Below, one piece after another: positions 31,262 through 43,029 of a stretch of DNA of 64,000 nt. Position 1 is the first letter of the stretch, and every line of letters starts with the position of its first letter. This DNA comes from Schizosaccharomyces osmophilus. Lineage: Eukaryota; Ascomycota; Schizosaccharomycetes; Schizosaccharomycetales; Schizosaccharomycetaceae. The translations under genes were made by a program, and so were the position numbers. The stretch spans positions 4,526,001 through 4,590,000 of the forward strand of contig NC_079238.1 in NCBI RefSeq assembly GCF_027921745.1, written 5' to 3'. The notes beneath the pieces are model-generated. The model saw only the letters and a program-made list of their open reading frames with translations. It did not search any database and was not told the origin of the DNA.

Positions 31262-33970
31262 TTATCCTGAAATAGCATCTTCATACTTGGGTGGTGGCCC
31301 CGTGTAGTGCACTTTGCCCTCCTCATCAAACTCTGTATGGTAATCAAACACGTCCACCTTGCCTTCGGCATCTTCAATCGCAAGCTTGGACAATCCTATA
31401 GGATCTTCTCCAATCCAAATCGAAGGTGGTGTCGACTTCAATGCTGGGTCTTCATACTTCACGGATCCTTGATTACCAGGTCCAATGCCATAAAATGTAG
31501 GCAGGATTTGTAAAATCCGATCAAACGTAGGCATAATCGTATCCTTTCGGAAGGCTGATGAGAGGTAGCTTACCGCAAAGTTCGATCGTTCTTGCATCGA
31601 TCCACTCTCATTATTCCCTTCAGGCGTCTTCATCGTCGACTCCTTGGTTTGTGTGGGGTACGTGCCTTCACTCATCGATTCAATTGCCTTTTCATCCTTC
31701 TTTTCCAAATCACCCATATTCGACGAAACCTGCCATGCCTCACTGCCATTTTCATTTCCACTTCTTTCGTCCAAAGGATCCGTGGGTTCCCCGTCTTCCA
31801 CATTCGATGGATACATTCTACCAGTAGCTTTTGCTTCTGATATACCCAAATCCTTGGGGTATCTTATTTCTGGACGCTCATTGGCACTTTCAATCGCACT
31901 CAACGGCACAATATCCATCAATGGCAAAAACTTATACTTAAAGTACACATGGCACGCCACCGTACCTCCCAAGAACAATGCTTGCAGGACCGTACAGCCC
32001 CAGTTTTTACTCAAAACATACAATCCAACCAAACAAATTTCGGCGAGATAAAGTCCAACAAACGTTTGATACAAAGCCATCGGATAGTTTCTTCCTTTGG
32101 CGTCGGCATTGTGTCCAAACACATAAACAAAGTTGTACAAATAAGCCACGTAAATCAACGTCAATCCAACCAATGCAAATCCCATAATGATAGGAGCAAT
32201 GATGGCATAACACAACATAATCACCACCAATAATGAATACGTGGGATACAATACACCCCAGCTAGGTTGTGATAAACCGATCCAGCGACTCCACTTCTGT
32301 CGAGGTGTACTGTCAAAAATGCGTCCAATAATCTTCGATAATGCCAAAGCTACAATTTGAGCAAGCGCACCTCCGGGGAATGACAATCCTTGCAACAAGA
32401 ATTGAGAAATATAATAGTTGGATGCTCTTGGCAAATTCGAAGCCAAAAGGTTCATGGCACTCTGCGGTTTCTCAACCACAGAAATAACAGCAGAACTTGC
32501 TGCCGAAGTCAGTGTTAGAACCAAGAAACCTTGAACCGTTTGAAAACCATAAAACCAAGTCTGGCAGTATCTTTCGATTTCATGAATGGTAAGACCACCT
32601 CCCATTTTGCCCATAAATTTAATGAATGGAGGCACAAGGGACATCAAAACAGCATAGGCAACTGTTGGCAAAATACCAGTGATAATACCCATCAACTTCG
32701 GAGGCATGTTGTCGATAAAACGCAAAAAGTGTACTTTGGAGGTTAAAAAGTTGATGTTGGAAATACAACCGACAACGGCGACAGGAATGGCCCAGAAAAT
32801 AATCATGACGGTCAAAACAGAGTTAGCAGCAAACCTACGGGCATAGCGTTCTGGTGTAGACAAAGTCAAGTTGTTCCAAATAATCTCATCGGGGTTGACA
32901 TTCAAAAGAACACGGCCCAAACGCCAGCGACGAAATTTGGGAGAGTATAGGAAGGCTTGGTAAGCCATTTGAAGTTCACTTTGAGTGGGGAATTCAAGAA
33001 TGACTGAACCGACCTTCTTTTGATCTTCCGCACGCGTTTGAAGTTCGTCGATTTCCTTATTCAATTTTGCAATTTCATCACGGCAGTAATCAATGGTATC
33101 CACCTTCTTTCCGATAAGAAAAGTGAGGCGGTGAGTGGGGCGCTTCTTCACGTAGGAGGTGAGTTCAAGTTCAGTGGGCAATTCCTTTTGCTTCTTGATC
33201 AACTTGTTCCTCTTTGCGACTGACTTGTTGATGAGTCCATTGAGAGTGCCTTCGTACTTGTCACCGAGACCACTACGCTTTTCGACTCGCTTTTGAAGCT
33301 TCTTGATGTTGTGCACATACTCAATTCGAGAGGCATTGGGGAAATGCTCGCGAACGGTGTCTATGTTTTCGACAGCAAACTTGGGAAGCTCGCTGATAAC
33401 CATGCATTGAGAAGACTTGCTTTGGTCGTAGAGAGGAGAAGCTTGGATGGCGTGACGGAAAACCACGTAAAAGCGAAGTTCACGGTAAATAACAAAGATG
33501 ACAGCACCAAAGAAAATCCAACTAAGGAAGACATGGGCGTAAAACCGATTATGGTTTTTGACGTTGGAGAAAGATATGATGTCGAAACCGCTTTTGCCAT
33601 TTCCATTGGTGGCATTGATGGGAAGCAAAATGGGCAAAAGCATGATACAGCCCAAGAAGCAAAGGAAAGTAAAGGTAAAAAGATAGCGTAAAAAGAAGTA
33701 AGCATCAACGCCGGCATAGCGAATTAAGGAAGTCTCTGACAATTTCAAGCAAGCCAGAAGCCAGGAAAAAGGACCGCTACCCGCGGGTTCTGGGATTTGT
33801 TCTACTGGTTGAGTTTTCACTTCGCAACGAGGTTGATAAACTCGTTTTTCGCGAGGACGCAAGCAAACAAAGATGAGCAACATAATGGTGAGAATAACCA
33901 AGTTAAAGATTAAACTTGAGACGAACGCCGACGTCGACGACGACGATGAACCAGAGCTATCACTTGACAT
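31262..33970 (-). CDS. Csc1/TMEM63-like osmosensitive cation channel (DUF221 family)
   Basis: Single exon of 902 aa. The N-terminus has a hydrophobic segment (SLIFNLVILTIMLLIFVCL) followed by a basic REKR stretch. Two further membrane segments precede a large cytosolic region with the RRM-like DUF4463 part (SQCMVISELP...RIEYVHNIKKLQKRVEKR, then SVILEFPTQSELQMAY). The TMEM16-like core then follows, with IIWNNL, then PPKLMGIITGILPTVAYAVL and FYGFQTVQGFLVLTL. The C-terminus is a charged soluble tail. Relatives are hyperosmolality- or stretch-gated calcium-permeable channels at the plasma membrane or internal membranes. The order ste7, this gene, uba3 agrees with S. pombe SPAC24H6.13. Confidence 0.87.
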   Translation of the reverse strand: MSSDSSGSSSSSTSAFVSSLIFNLVILTIMLLIFVCLRPREKRVYQPRCEVKTQPVEQIPEPAGSGPFSWLLACLKLSETSLIRYAGVDAYFFLRYLFTFTFLCFLGCIMLLPILLPINATNGNGKSGFDIISFSNVKNHNRFYAHVFLSWIFFGAVIFVIYRELRFYVVFRHAIQASPLYDQSKSSQCMVISELPKFAVENIDTVREHFPNASRIEYVHNIKKLQKRVEKRSGLGDKYEGTLNGLINKSVAKRNKLIKKQKELPTELELTSYVKKRPTHRLTFLIGKKVDTIDYCRDEIAKLNKEIDELQTRAEDQKKVGSVILEFPTQSELQMAYQAFLYSPKFRRWRLGRVLLNVNPDEIIWNNLTLSTPERYARRFAANSVLTVMIIFWAIPVAVVGCISNINFLTSKVHFLRFIDNMPPKLMGIITGILPTVAYAVLMSLVPPFIKFMGKMGGGLTIHEIERYCQTWFYGFQTVQGFLVLTLTSAASSAVISVVEKPQSAMNLLASNLPRASNYYISQFLLQGLSFPGGALAQIVALALSKIIGRIFDSTPRQKWSRWIGLSQPSWGVLYPTYSLLVVIMLCYAIIAPIIMGFALVGLTLIYVAYLYNFVYVFGHNADAKGRNYPMALYQTFVGLYLAEICLVGLYVLSKNWGCTVLQALFLGGTVACHVYFKYKFLPLMDIVPLSAIESANERPEIRYPKDLGISEAKATGRMYPSNVEDGEPTDPLDERSGNENGSEAWQVSSNMGDLEKKDEKAIESMSEGTYPTQTKESTMKTPEGNNESGSMQERSNFAVSYLSSAFRKDTIMPTFDRILQILPTFYGIGPGNQGSVKYEDPALKSTPPSIWIGEDPIGLSKLAIEDAEGKVDVFDYHTEFDEEGKVHYTGPPPKYEDAISG

Positions 33971-34957
33971 TTTCTATATCAACTAGCACTAGCACTAGCA
34001 AAGCAAAGCAAAGCAAAACAAACCAAATAAAGGGATAAAAAATGATCGATCGAAAAGGAAAGAAAAGGAAATTAAAAAAAAAAAACAGGAATCGAGGAGA
34101 TATGTAAATAAAATAGTTACGAAACCCAAAGAAAAGGATGCAAATAAATAAAGAGACTATTATAAACACACCAGTCTCGAAAAAAAAAACAAAATTAAAG
34201 AGTTAAAAATATCCCAAATTAATGCAATTCAATCCTTTCCACCAAGCAGGTAGGAGGAAGAAGTTGGGAGATGTTGTTGAAAGAGAGTACACAAGAGGTT
34301 CCCAAGTGTATTTATATGCATAGAAAGGGCTACAGCCACAGAATCGATTTATGGGAAACTACGAAGGGACATATACCAATGGGGACAAAATCACTAGAAT
34401 AAACAAACCATCTGTCGCGTTGATCCTTCAAATTTTTGTGACTACTATTCGATCATCACTACGTAACACCATGGTCTTAATGTCGGGGTTTTCCTTCTAT
34501 GTAAACGATGAAGATTTGAGTTCAAAAACAAATAAACAAATGGAAAAAGAAAGAACAAAAAAGAAATTTAATTCAATTCCAAGCGTGCAAAGAAGAGAAT
34601 ATAAAAAAAAAAAGAAGGTCAGTGGTAGACGATGAAATTAGACATACAAAATAAGCTAATTGTAAACAAAAGGAGATTTCGTTTAAAAACCTTTCTCTCT
34701 AGATAAGAGATAACTCAGATGAGTGAGTGTGATATGAAATCATCCTGGGACCCAGAACAGAGGAGAGAGTATGTAAAATATAATATAAACATTGAAATGT
34801 AAACAAACCATCGACGCGTTCAGATGGGGTTTTCCAATTGTATGCACGTAGAGTGATATAAAGGACTGTCAAGCTGGCCAACGCTGGCGTGAGCTTATTA
34901 GTTAGGCCACACGAAAAGTTGCTACCTTTTGTAGTGAGAAGGAGAAAAAAAGGATAA
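33971..34957. promoter_or_regulatory. Upstream region of the Csc1-like gene with a duplicated forkhead-MluI module
   Basis: The proximal ~350 bp (33971-34318) contain no ATG on the channel sense strand and may be leader. Further up, TAAACAAACCATC followed by GTCGCGTT or GACGCGTT occurs at 34400-34421 (with a T inserted) and 34800-34820. The second copy contains the exact MluI box ACGCGT (34814-34819). A GGGGTTTTCC decamer follows each copy (34485-34494 and 34826-34835). No coding gene is supported here. Confidence 0.45.
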
Positions 34958-35036
34958 TGAAAGGGGTGGGACTCGAACCCACGAGCTTTCGCACTAGTGC
35001 CTTAAACTAGCTCCATAACCACTCGGACACCCTTCC
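34958..35036 (-). tRNA. tRNA-Leu (anticodon AAG)
   Basis: Read on the minus strand, the gene begins GGAAGGG-TG and ends CCCTTTC plus discriminator A, with a seven-pair acceptor stem. The anticodon arm is CTAGT-TTAAGGC-ACTAG, giving anticodon AAG. An extended variable arm (TGCGAAAGC region) is typical of class II leucine tRNA. The T-arm is GTGGG-TTCGAGT-CCCAC. A T-run (A-run on the plus strand, about 34944-34951) follows as a polymerase III terminator. No intron. Confidence 0.9.
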
Positions 35037-35338
35037 TGTTATGATTTGGAAGAAGTAAAATATCTTTAGAGGACAGATAATATGTGGAATGGAAATGGAA
35101 TGTGGTGGTGAAGCAAGTGGTAGAGGATGTCTTGCTAGTGGGCTCTTTCTCGGAGGACGCTTGCTTCCCTACCCAAAAATCAAAAGACACAGGTTGTGGT
35201 TTAGTTTATTTTTTTCTATTTTTTGAAGGAATTTTTGTCACAGTGAATTTGTATTCGACTTTCTTTTCCTTTTCTGTTTAATTAATAAGCGTTTTTCTGG
35301 ATTTTCCTGAATTTCTATCCAACAACAGCGTTTTCTCT
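35037..35338. promoter_or_regulatory. Region upstream of uba3
   Basis: These 302 bp between tRNA-Leu and the uba3 start hold the uba3 promoter and leader. The last 210 bp before the start codon lack ATG. No other feature is seen. Confidence 0.4.
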
Positions 35339-36712
35339 ATGGCATCTGTTGCAGAATCTGCTGCGCAAAAAGACGAGCTTCGTCATGACCAATGGTCTCA
35401 AATATTGCGCCGACCTGGCCCTTTTGCTCCCGATGTGGATCCGCAGCTCGACTTCCACGACCTATTTTCTTCCAAAATCCTCGTTGTCGGGGCCGGCGGA
35501 CTTGGTTGCGAAATTCTCAAAAATTTGGCCCTCAGTGGATTTCGCGAGTTGCATGTCATTGACATGGACACCATCGACGTGTCGAATCTGAACCGCCAAT
35601 TCTTGTTTACAGAACACGATGTCGGAAACTCCAAGGCTTCTGTAGCTGCCAAGGCCATTATGCGACGCATCCCCTCCACCACCGTCATACCCTTCCATGG
35701 TAGAATCCAGGATAAGTCTTTCGATTACTACAAACAATTCCAATTGGTCGTCTGTGGGCTCGACTCTGTTGAGGCCCGTCGGTGGATCAACTCTACCCTT
35801 GTCTCGATTGCCAAAGGCGGTGATTTCTTGCCCTTAATCGATGGTGGCTCCGAAGGTCTCAAAGGCCAAGCTCGTGTCATTTTGCCTTCCATCACAAGCT
35901 GTTACGAATGCTCGCTCGAGATGTTGACTCCCAAAACCTCTTATCCCATTTGCACCATTGCCAACACTCCCCGCCTGCCCGAACACTGTGTGGAATGGGC
36001 CTTTTTGCTCGAATGGCCCCGTGTTGCTGTAAACAATTCCGAAAACACCAAATCCTCCCAAGAAATTTCCCTTCAAGATGAAGGTTCCTTGCGAGAGGAA
36101 ACGTCCGTGAGCCTTGCTCCTGCTTTCGATCCCGACATCCCTTGGCATGTGGATTGGATTGTAGACCGTGCACGAGCTCGTGCCGCTGCTTTCGAAATCA
36201 ATGCTCAAGACATCGATCGCTTTTTCGTTTTGGGTATTGTCAAACGCATCATCCCCGCTGTTGCTTCTACCAATGCCATTATTGCCGCTGCTTGCTGCAA
36301 TGAGGCCCTCAAAATCCTTACCGACTGCAATCCCACTCTTGACAATTATATGATGTTTGTTGGCGAAGACGCTACGTACACATTCACCTTCAATTTGGAA
36401 AAACGAAGCGACTGTTCCGTCTGTGGCGCTCTCACCGAAAGCTATCCATTTTCCAAAGCCCGTCCTCCTCTCTTGTCTACTCTCATTCATCACTATCAGA
36501 CAAAGTATCAACTCCATAGTCCCTCTGTATCGTCCACCAGCGGGTTTCCCTTATATTTCTCGTCTCCCCTTCCTTTACAGCAAGCCACCGCTACAAATTT
36601 GTCCAAATCCATTCTTGATTTGATATCCCCCAGTCAACAGTTGGTTTTTACGGACAAGGCTTTAACAACAAGTCTTTATATTTCTTTACAGGAAATCACT
36701 GATGGACCATAA
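35339..36712 (+). CDS. uba3: NEDD8-activating enzyme E1 catalytic subunit Uba3
   Basis: Single exon of 457 aa. The adenylation domain shows the nucleotide loop VVGAGGLGCEILKNLALSGF and DMDTIDVSNLNRQFLF. The zinc-binding CYECS...CSVCG pairs are present, and the catalytic-cysteine loop reads YPICTIANTPRLPEHCVEWA. Uba3 with the Ula1-type partner adenylates Ned8 and passes it to Ubc12 for cullin modification. Cul3, a target of this pathway, is encoded 22 kb away in the window. Length fits the family. Codon choice is visibly richer in C-ending codons than in gef1 or sld3. Antisense open frames across the gene are by-products of this composition. Synteny matches SPAC24H6.12c. Confidence 0.94.
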   Translation: MASVAESAAQKDELRHDQWSQILRRPGPFAPDVDPQLDFHDLFSSKILVVGAGGLGCEILKNLALSGFRELHVIDMDTIDVSNLNRQFLFTEHDVGNSKASVAAKAIMRRIPSTTVIPFHGRIQDKSFDYYKQFQLVVCGLDSVEARRWINSTLVSIAKGGDFLPLIDGGSEGLKGQARVILPSITSCYECSLEMLTPKTSYPICTIANTPRLPEHCVEWAFLLEWPRVAVNNSENTKSSQEISLQDEGSLREETSVSLAPAFDPDIPWHVDWIVDRARARAAAFEINAQDIDRFFVLGIVKRIIPAVASTNAIIAAACCNEALKILTDCNPTLDNYMMFVGEDATYTFTFNLEKRSDCSVCGALTESYPFSKARPPLLSTLIHHYQTKYQLHSPSVSSTSGFPLYFSSPLPLQQATATNLSKSILDLISPSQQLVFTDKALTTSLYISLQEITDGP

Positions 36713-36737
36713 TATTTTCTACTTTCCCACTACCGCT

Positions 36738-36776
<39 letters not shown>

Positions 36777-37693
36777 CATTTTGTTTTTTTGTTTTTTTAA
36801 AATGTATTTATTCGCTATGGTTTTCGATTTTCATGCAAGAAGCCATTTCTAGTCTCATCAAGTTTTCAGTTTGTATTAGTAAAATTTTTTTTTCTTAATT
36901 TCAGCACACTTTGCTTTTATGAATGTCTTTTTCCATTTCTCCTTCTTCCATTCTATAATACCTGAAACCATGATTTTCAGTCCACTAAAGTAAACTTCTC
37001 CCACCTTTTTCGAGTAGAATCATTCCTGTGCGAATCTTCTTTTTACAATTTCTTTTCCTTTTATTTTTATCATTTCTTTTCGCTTGTACCTTTTTTTTTG
37101 TTTATTTGTTTACAGGATACAAAACTACGTTCAGTTACTTTATCGCATATGCATCACCAGTAACTGGTCAAAACGACTTTCTTTTCAATATTTCTTGGGT
37201 CCTATCTGATCTCCCACTATGAAAAGAGATAAAAACTCCAGTCTCTTATAACTATCCGTTAACTTCATTTATATTAAAACCAACTAATTTCTCTTCACCT
37301 TTCACGAACTTCAGTTTCGGATTTTGCCGTTCTTTGTCGGCACAAATTCCTTTGTTCTTCGACTTTGGATATTAAAATCCTCAGTCTACTTGTCTGTCCA
37401 CTGAATCTGAGTATCAGTTTTGTACTCCTATATATTTTCACTTGTCGGTTACACATTTGGCAATTTGATTTTTCGTTTTCGTTAATTTTATAAAAGTTTG
37501 GGGTTTTGCCTTTTGCTACTGTTTATTCTTTTATATTTTATTGGGTCGCCAATTTTCTTATGTCTTTCTTCTCTTTCTAAGCCCTTATTGTTTCTCTAGG
37601 AAAAAGCATCATTCTTACAATCTTTGTTGGTAAATTTCTCTAACTCTCTTCTTGTTAATTTCTCAAGATATTCTGCTTTGAGCCTTCGTCAGT
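36713..37693. other. Intergenic region uba3 / SulP transporter
   Basis: 981 bp: uba3 3' untranslated region and transporter promoter/leader. It is pyrimidine-rich and AT-rich. Apart from a TC microsatellite near its start, nothing is recognised. Confidence 0.4.
36741..36772 (+). repeat. (TC)16 microsatellite
   Basis: A perfect dinucleotide run 29 bp after the uba3 stop codon, within its likely 3' untranslated region. Confidence 0.95.
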
Positions 37694-40606
37694 ATGCCTG
37701 CATCCAGGTCTGAAAGGACTCGTGCTACTCCAATTAATAGCCTGAAACAAAAGCGTAGTAGTGTCTTTCCGAATTTTGAAACCAGTACGGATCCTAATCT
37801 CATCAGCCAAAGTTATCGAGATACTAATGACATTCACCTCTTGTCCGCTAGACTTGCTTCCGTCGATGTCGATGGAGCCCATGTGCCACGTTCCCCTTCC
37901 CCAGATATAACCGATGATGCGTCTGCTTATTGGCAAGATCAGTATTCTGTTTCTTCATATTCTCGTCCCCGATCCGTGCTTACCCGTCCGTCCAATACTG
38001 ACCTTTTAATTCCCTGGGAACAAGACGAGAGCCATCCTTTACTTCTTTCCTCCGACAACCGACTTTCTTCGACGTATGGTTTGGAAAACACTCCTCTGCC
38101 GAATGGTGCTTCCCCGGCTCATCACGAGAAAGTCGGCTCTCGTTTTTCGTTCCACAGAGTGTATAATTATTTCTTTGATGATAAGGGTCCGTCGTTAATC
38201 TTATACAACATCCCTTCTGTCACAATTGGTTTACTCCTCAACATCTTAGATGCATTATCCTATGGTTTAATTCTCTTTCCTATTTCTAATCCTATCTTCA
38301 AAAACTTGGGCGCTGATGGCCTTGCGATCTTTTACGTTAGTTGTATCGTCTCTCAGTTAGTGTTTTCTTTCGGCGGTTCAGCATTCAATGGCTCAGTGGG
38401 TTCTGAAATGATTGAGGTTATCCCCTTCTTTCATCAAATTGCCTTTACTGTTCTTAATCATGTCGGCGAAGATAATCCAAAATCTGTCATTGCCACAACC
38501 GTTCTTGCTTACTGCCTTTCCAGTATTCTTACCGGAATTGTATTCGTATTGCTTGGATTCTTGCGCCTCGGTAGACTCATTGAATTCTTTCCTCGTCATA
38601 TCCTTTTGGGATGCATAGGTGGTGTTGGTTACTTTCTTGTAAACACAGCTATTTTTGTATCCTCTAGAATTGAAGATAATAATCTTTCCCATTGGGAGTG
38701 CCTTGTTTCTTTGTTTGAACCTTTACCTCTCGCCCGATGGATGACACCTTTGTTTATGGCTCTTATGCTTGAAGTTGCCCAATCTCGCTGGGGACATCCG
38801 TTTCTAATTCCTTCATTTTTTATTCTTGCTCCTATGTTATTTTACTTTTTGGTATGGGTAATACCAGGCTTAAATTTAGAATTTCTGCGGGAAACAGGTT
38901 GGGTCTTTTCTAGTACCCAAAGCGACGTACCGTGGTACCATTACTATGAGCTATTCAGCTTCCAAGATACAAATTGGGGAGCTATAATGGCAACAGTTCC
39001 AGAAATGCTGGCTTTGACTTTTTTCGGCATTCTCCACGTTCCCATCAACGTTCCTGCTTTGGCCATTTCCACTGGCATGGAGAAAATAGATACAGACAAG
39101 GAATTAATTGGTCATGGTATTAGCAATTCATTGTCCGGTCTTGTAGGAAGTATTCAAAATTACATGACCTATACTAATTCGTTAATGTTCATTCGATCTG
39201 GTGGTAATAATCGTCTATCTGGAGTTATGCTTGCTGTTGCAACTACAGGTTTACTAATTCTGGGTCCCGGCGTTATTTCGTATATTCCGGTATGGACTGT
39301 TGGCTGTTTAATTTTCTTATTGGGTATGGAATTGTTAAAAGAGTCTTTGTGGGATCCAGTTGGCACTACCACGAAAATAGAGTATTTCACAATCGTGGCT
39401 ATTGTGGTTTCCATGGGTATGATTGATTTCGTTTTTGGCATCTTACTTGGCATTATTCTGGCATGTGTATTCTTTGTCTTCCAAGCTTCCAGAAGATCCG
39501 CTTTACGTGGGATTTATTCTTGCAATATGCTCCGTTCGACAGTGCGTCGCCCATTAAGCCAACAGAGATTTTTGAACGAAATCGGCAAGCAAATTCATAT
39601 CTGTAAATTGTCTGGTTTCCTATTTTTCGGTACAATTAATGGTGTAGAAAAGCAAATTTCCGGTCTTATTGAAGAGTTAGAGGCAACATCCGATCCATTG
39701 CGTTTTTTAATTATCGATTTTAGTATGGTTTCTGGAGCAGATTTCAGTGTTGTTCAAGCGTTCTTAAGGATTCGTCGTGTGCTGGCTGCAGTAAACGTCC
39801 CAATGTTCGTGTGTGGACTAGATGAGCACCGGTCTTCATTTAAAAAACTTAGCCAGATTTGTTTTACCGAAAACGATATTTGCGATTGCCAAGTATTTGA
39901 AGACATAAATTCAGCTTTGGAATACTGTGAAAACTTGCTATTAGACGAATATGAGGTATGCCGAAATAAACTGTTACGAAAAGCGGGCATGTCAGCCACG
40001 CTTGCCGTTCCTACCAGAAGTGGCACTCAATTAAACTTGGCTCAAACTTTCTCTCCCTCACCCCGTCATGACTTGTTACGAGAAGTTGCAGCATCTACCG
40101 TGAAAGATGAGTCGAATGAGATAAATAGGTACGAACGGTATGCCAAGTACCAACAACCATTCCCGCTCCTCATGCAAGTGTTTGGTGAGGTTACCACAAA
40201 AAGAGACGATTTTTGGTTATCGATCTGTCCTTACTTTAAGAAAAGCCTATTAAAAAAGGGAGATGTCCTTTGGAAAAAGGGCGACCTTCCTAATCGCTTC
40301 GTCCTCCTAGAAACAGGTATGGTAAAAGCTACGTATCAAATGGATAGAGAAGTTTTGTCTGAAAATATTACTTGTCTTTGTCTTGTGGGTGAATTACCAT
40401 TTTTCAGTCAAACATGTTATAATGCCACCGTGACAGCTCAATTGGATAGTATTGTTTGGTTCATGGATCGCGAATCATGGGAATCCCTTGTGAATTCTTT
40501 CGACAACGGACAGGATGTAACGAACGAACTGCTACGAATTGCATTGAAAATGACTCGTGAACGTGTCAATGTCTTTACTAATTTTGCTCTAAACTTGTAC
40601 CGTTAA
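37694..40606 (+). CDS. SulP/SLC26 family transporter with STAS and cyclic-nucleotide-binding-like domains
   Basis: Single exon of 970 aa. A ~150-residue hydrophilic N-terminus precedes the SulP membrane core (starting [22 protein letters not shown] and including [15 protein letters not shown] and [20 protein letters not shown]). A STAS domain lies at about residues 630-760 ([30 protein letters not shown]). A cyclic-nucleotide-binding fold is at about 845-960 ([26 protein letters not shown]). This four-part layout is that of fungal vacuolar SulP relatives such as budding yeast YGR125W/Vsb1, linked to vacuolar basic amino acid storage. Family members are often annotated as sulfate transporters, so the true substrate is uncertain. 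Corresponds in order to SPAC24H6.11c. Confidence 0.87.
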   Translation: MPASRSERTRATPINSLKQKRSSVFPNFETSTDPNLISQSYRDTNDIHLLSARLASVDVDGAHVPRSPSPDITDDASAYWQDQYSVSSYSRPRSVLTRPSNTDLLIPWEQDESHPLLLSSDNRLSSTYGLENTPLPNGASPAHHEKVGSRFSFHRVYNYFFDDKGPSLILYNIPSVTIGLLLNILDALSYGLILFPISNPIFKNLGADGLAIFYVSCIVSQLVFSFGGSAFNGSVGSEMIEVIPFFHQIAFTVLNHVGEDNPKSVIATTVLAYCLSSILTGIVFVLLGFLRLGRLIEFFPRHILLGCIGGVGYFLVNTAIFVSSRIEDNNLSHWECLVSLFEPLPLARWMTPLFMALMLEVAQSRWGHPFLIPSFFILAPMLFYFLVWVIPGLNLEFLRETGWVFSSTQSDVPWYHYYELFSFQDTNWGAIMATVPEMLALTFFGILHVPINVPALAISTGMEKIDTDKELIGHGISNSLSGLVGSIQNYMTYTNSLMFIRSGGNNRLSGVMLAVATTGLLILGPGVISYIPVWTVGCLIFLLGMELLKESLWDPVGTTTKIEYFTIVAIVVSMGMIDFVFGILLGIILACVFFVFQASRRSALRGIYSCNMLRSTVRRPLSQQRFLNEIGKQIHICKLSGFLFFGTINGVEKQISGLIEELEATSDPLRFLIIDFSMVSGADFSVVQAFLRIRRVLAAVNVPMFVCGLDEHRSSFKKLSQICFTENDICDCQVFEDINSALEYCENLLLDEYEVCRNKLLRKAGMSATLAVPTRSGTQLNLAQTFSPSPRHDLLREVAASTVKDESNEINRYERYAKYQQPFPLLMQVFGEVTTKRDDFWLSICPYFKKSLLKKGDVLWKKGDLPNRFVLLETGMVKATYQMDREVLSENITCLCLVGELPFFSQTCYNATVTAQLDSIVWFMDRESWESLVNSFDNGQDVTNELLRIALKMTRERVNVFTNFALNLYR

Positions 40607-42448
<1,842 letters not shown>

Positions 42449-43029
42449 GATGAGCTAAATTTCTTTTCAGTTAAAATGAGAAGTCTATTAGCTAGTATTT
42501 TTGATTAAAAATTTGGTGGTTTTAGTATAATATGTTATTTTTGTTAGTTAAAGCTGATCTTTATGAATATAGCTTTGGGAATATGGGATACCAATTGAGA
42601 AAAGAAATCGGTGTATTTACTCATTAAAAGATTTCATATTTAAATTTTGATTTTTACACAAACTATTGTAACGCATTGAATACTTTCATTGTGAATATAA
42701 GTTCCTTTATTCATTAGGTCATTAAATATAATAGGATAATACTAATCGCTCATAATTGCCTCAACATAAAACGAGAGTAGTAAAGAAATATCGATATGAG
42801 AATAGTAGATCCATCATCCTTTTTTAAATTTAAGATGCGTTATGAACATTTTTTAAAAATGCTAATGCTAGCCAGACGTTAAACAAAAATGTATGATTCT
42901 TGGGATCTCCGTGACCTTATTATGCAAAACTAGATTATGAAAGAAAAAGAGCTCCATTCGAAAGAACGTAAGAGACGGTAGTATAAGAAATTCTTAAATG
43001 AGGGAAATTGATGTACTGATGTATAAAAA
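42449..43029. other. Convergent intergenic region DAHP synthase / gef1
   Basis: 581 bp holding two 3' untranslated regions. AT-rich, and nothing else is recognised. Confidence 0.4.

Noticed and set aside
35834-36517. 227-codon antisense frame in uba3
   Set aside because: Shadow of the C-rich codon usage of uba3; no recognisable domain.
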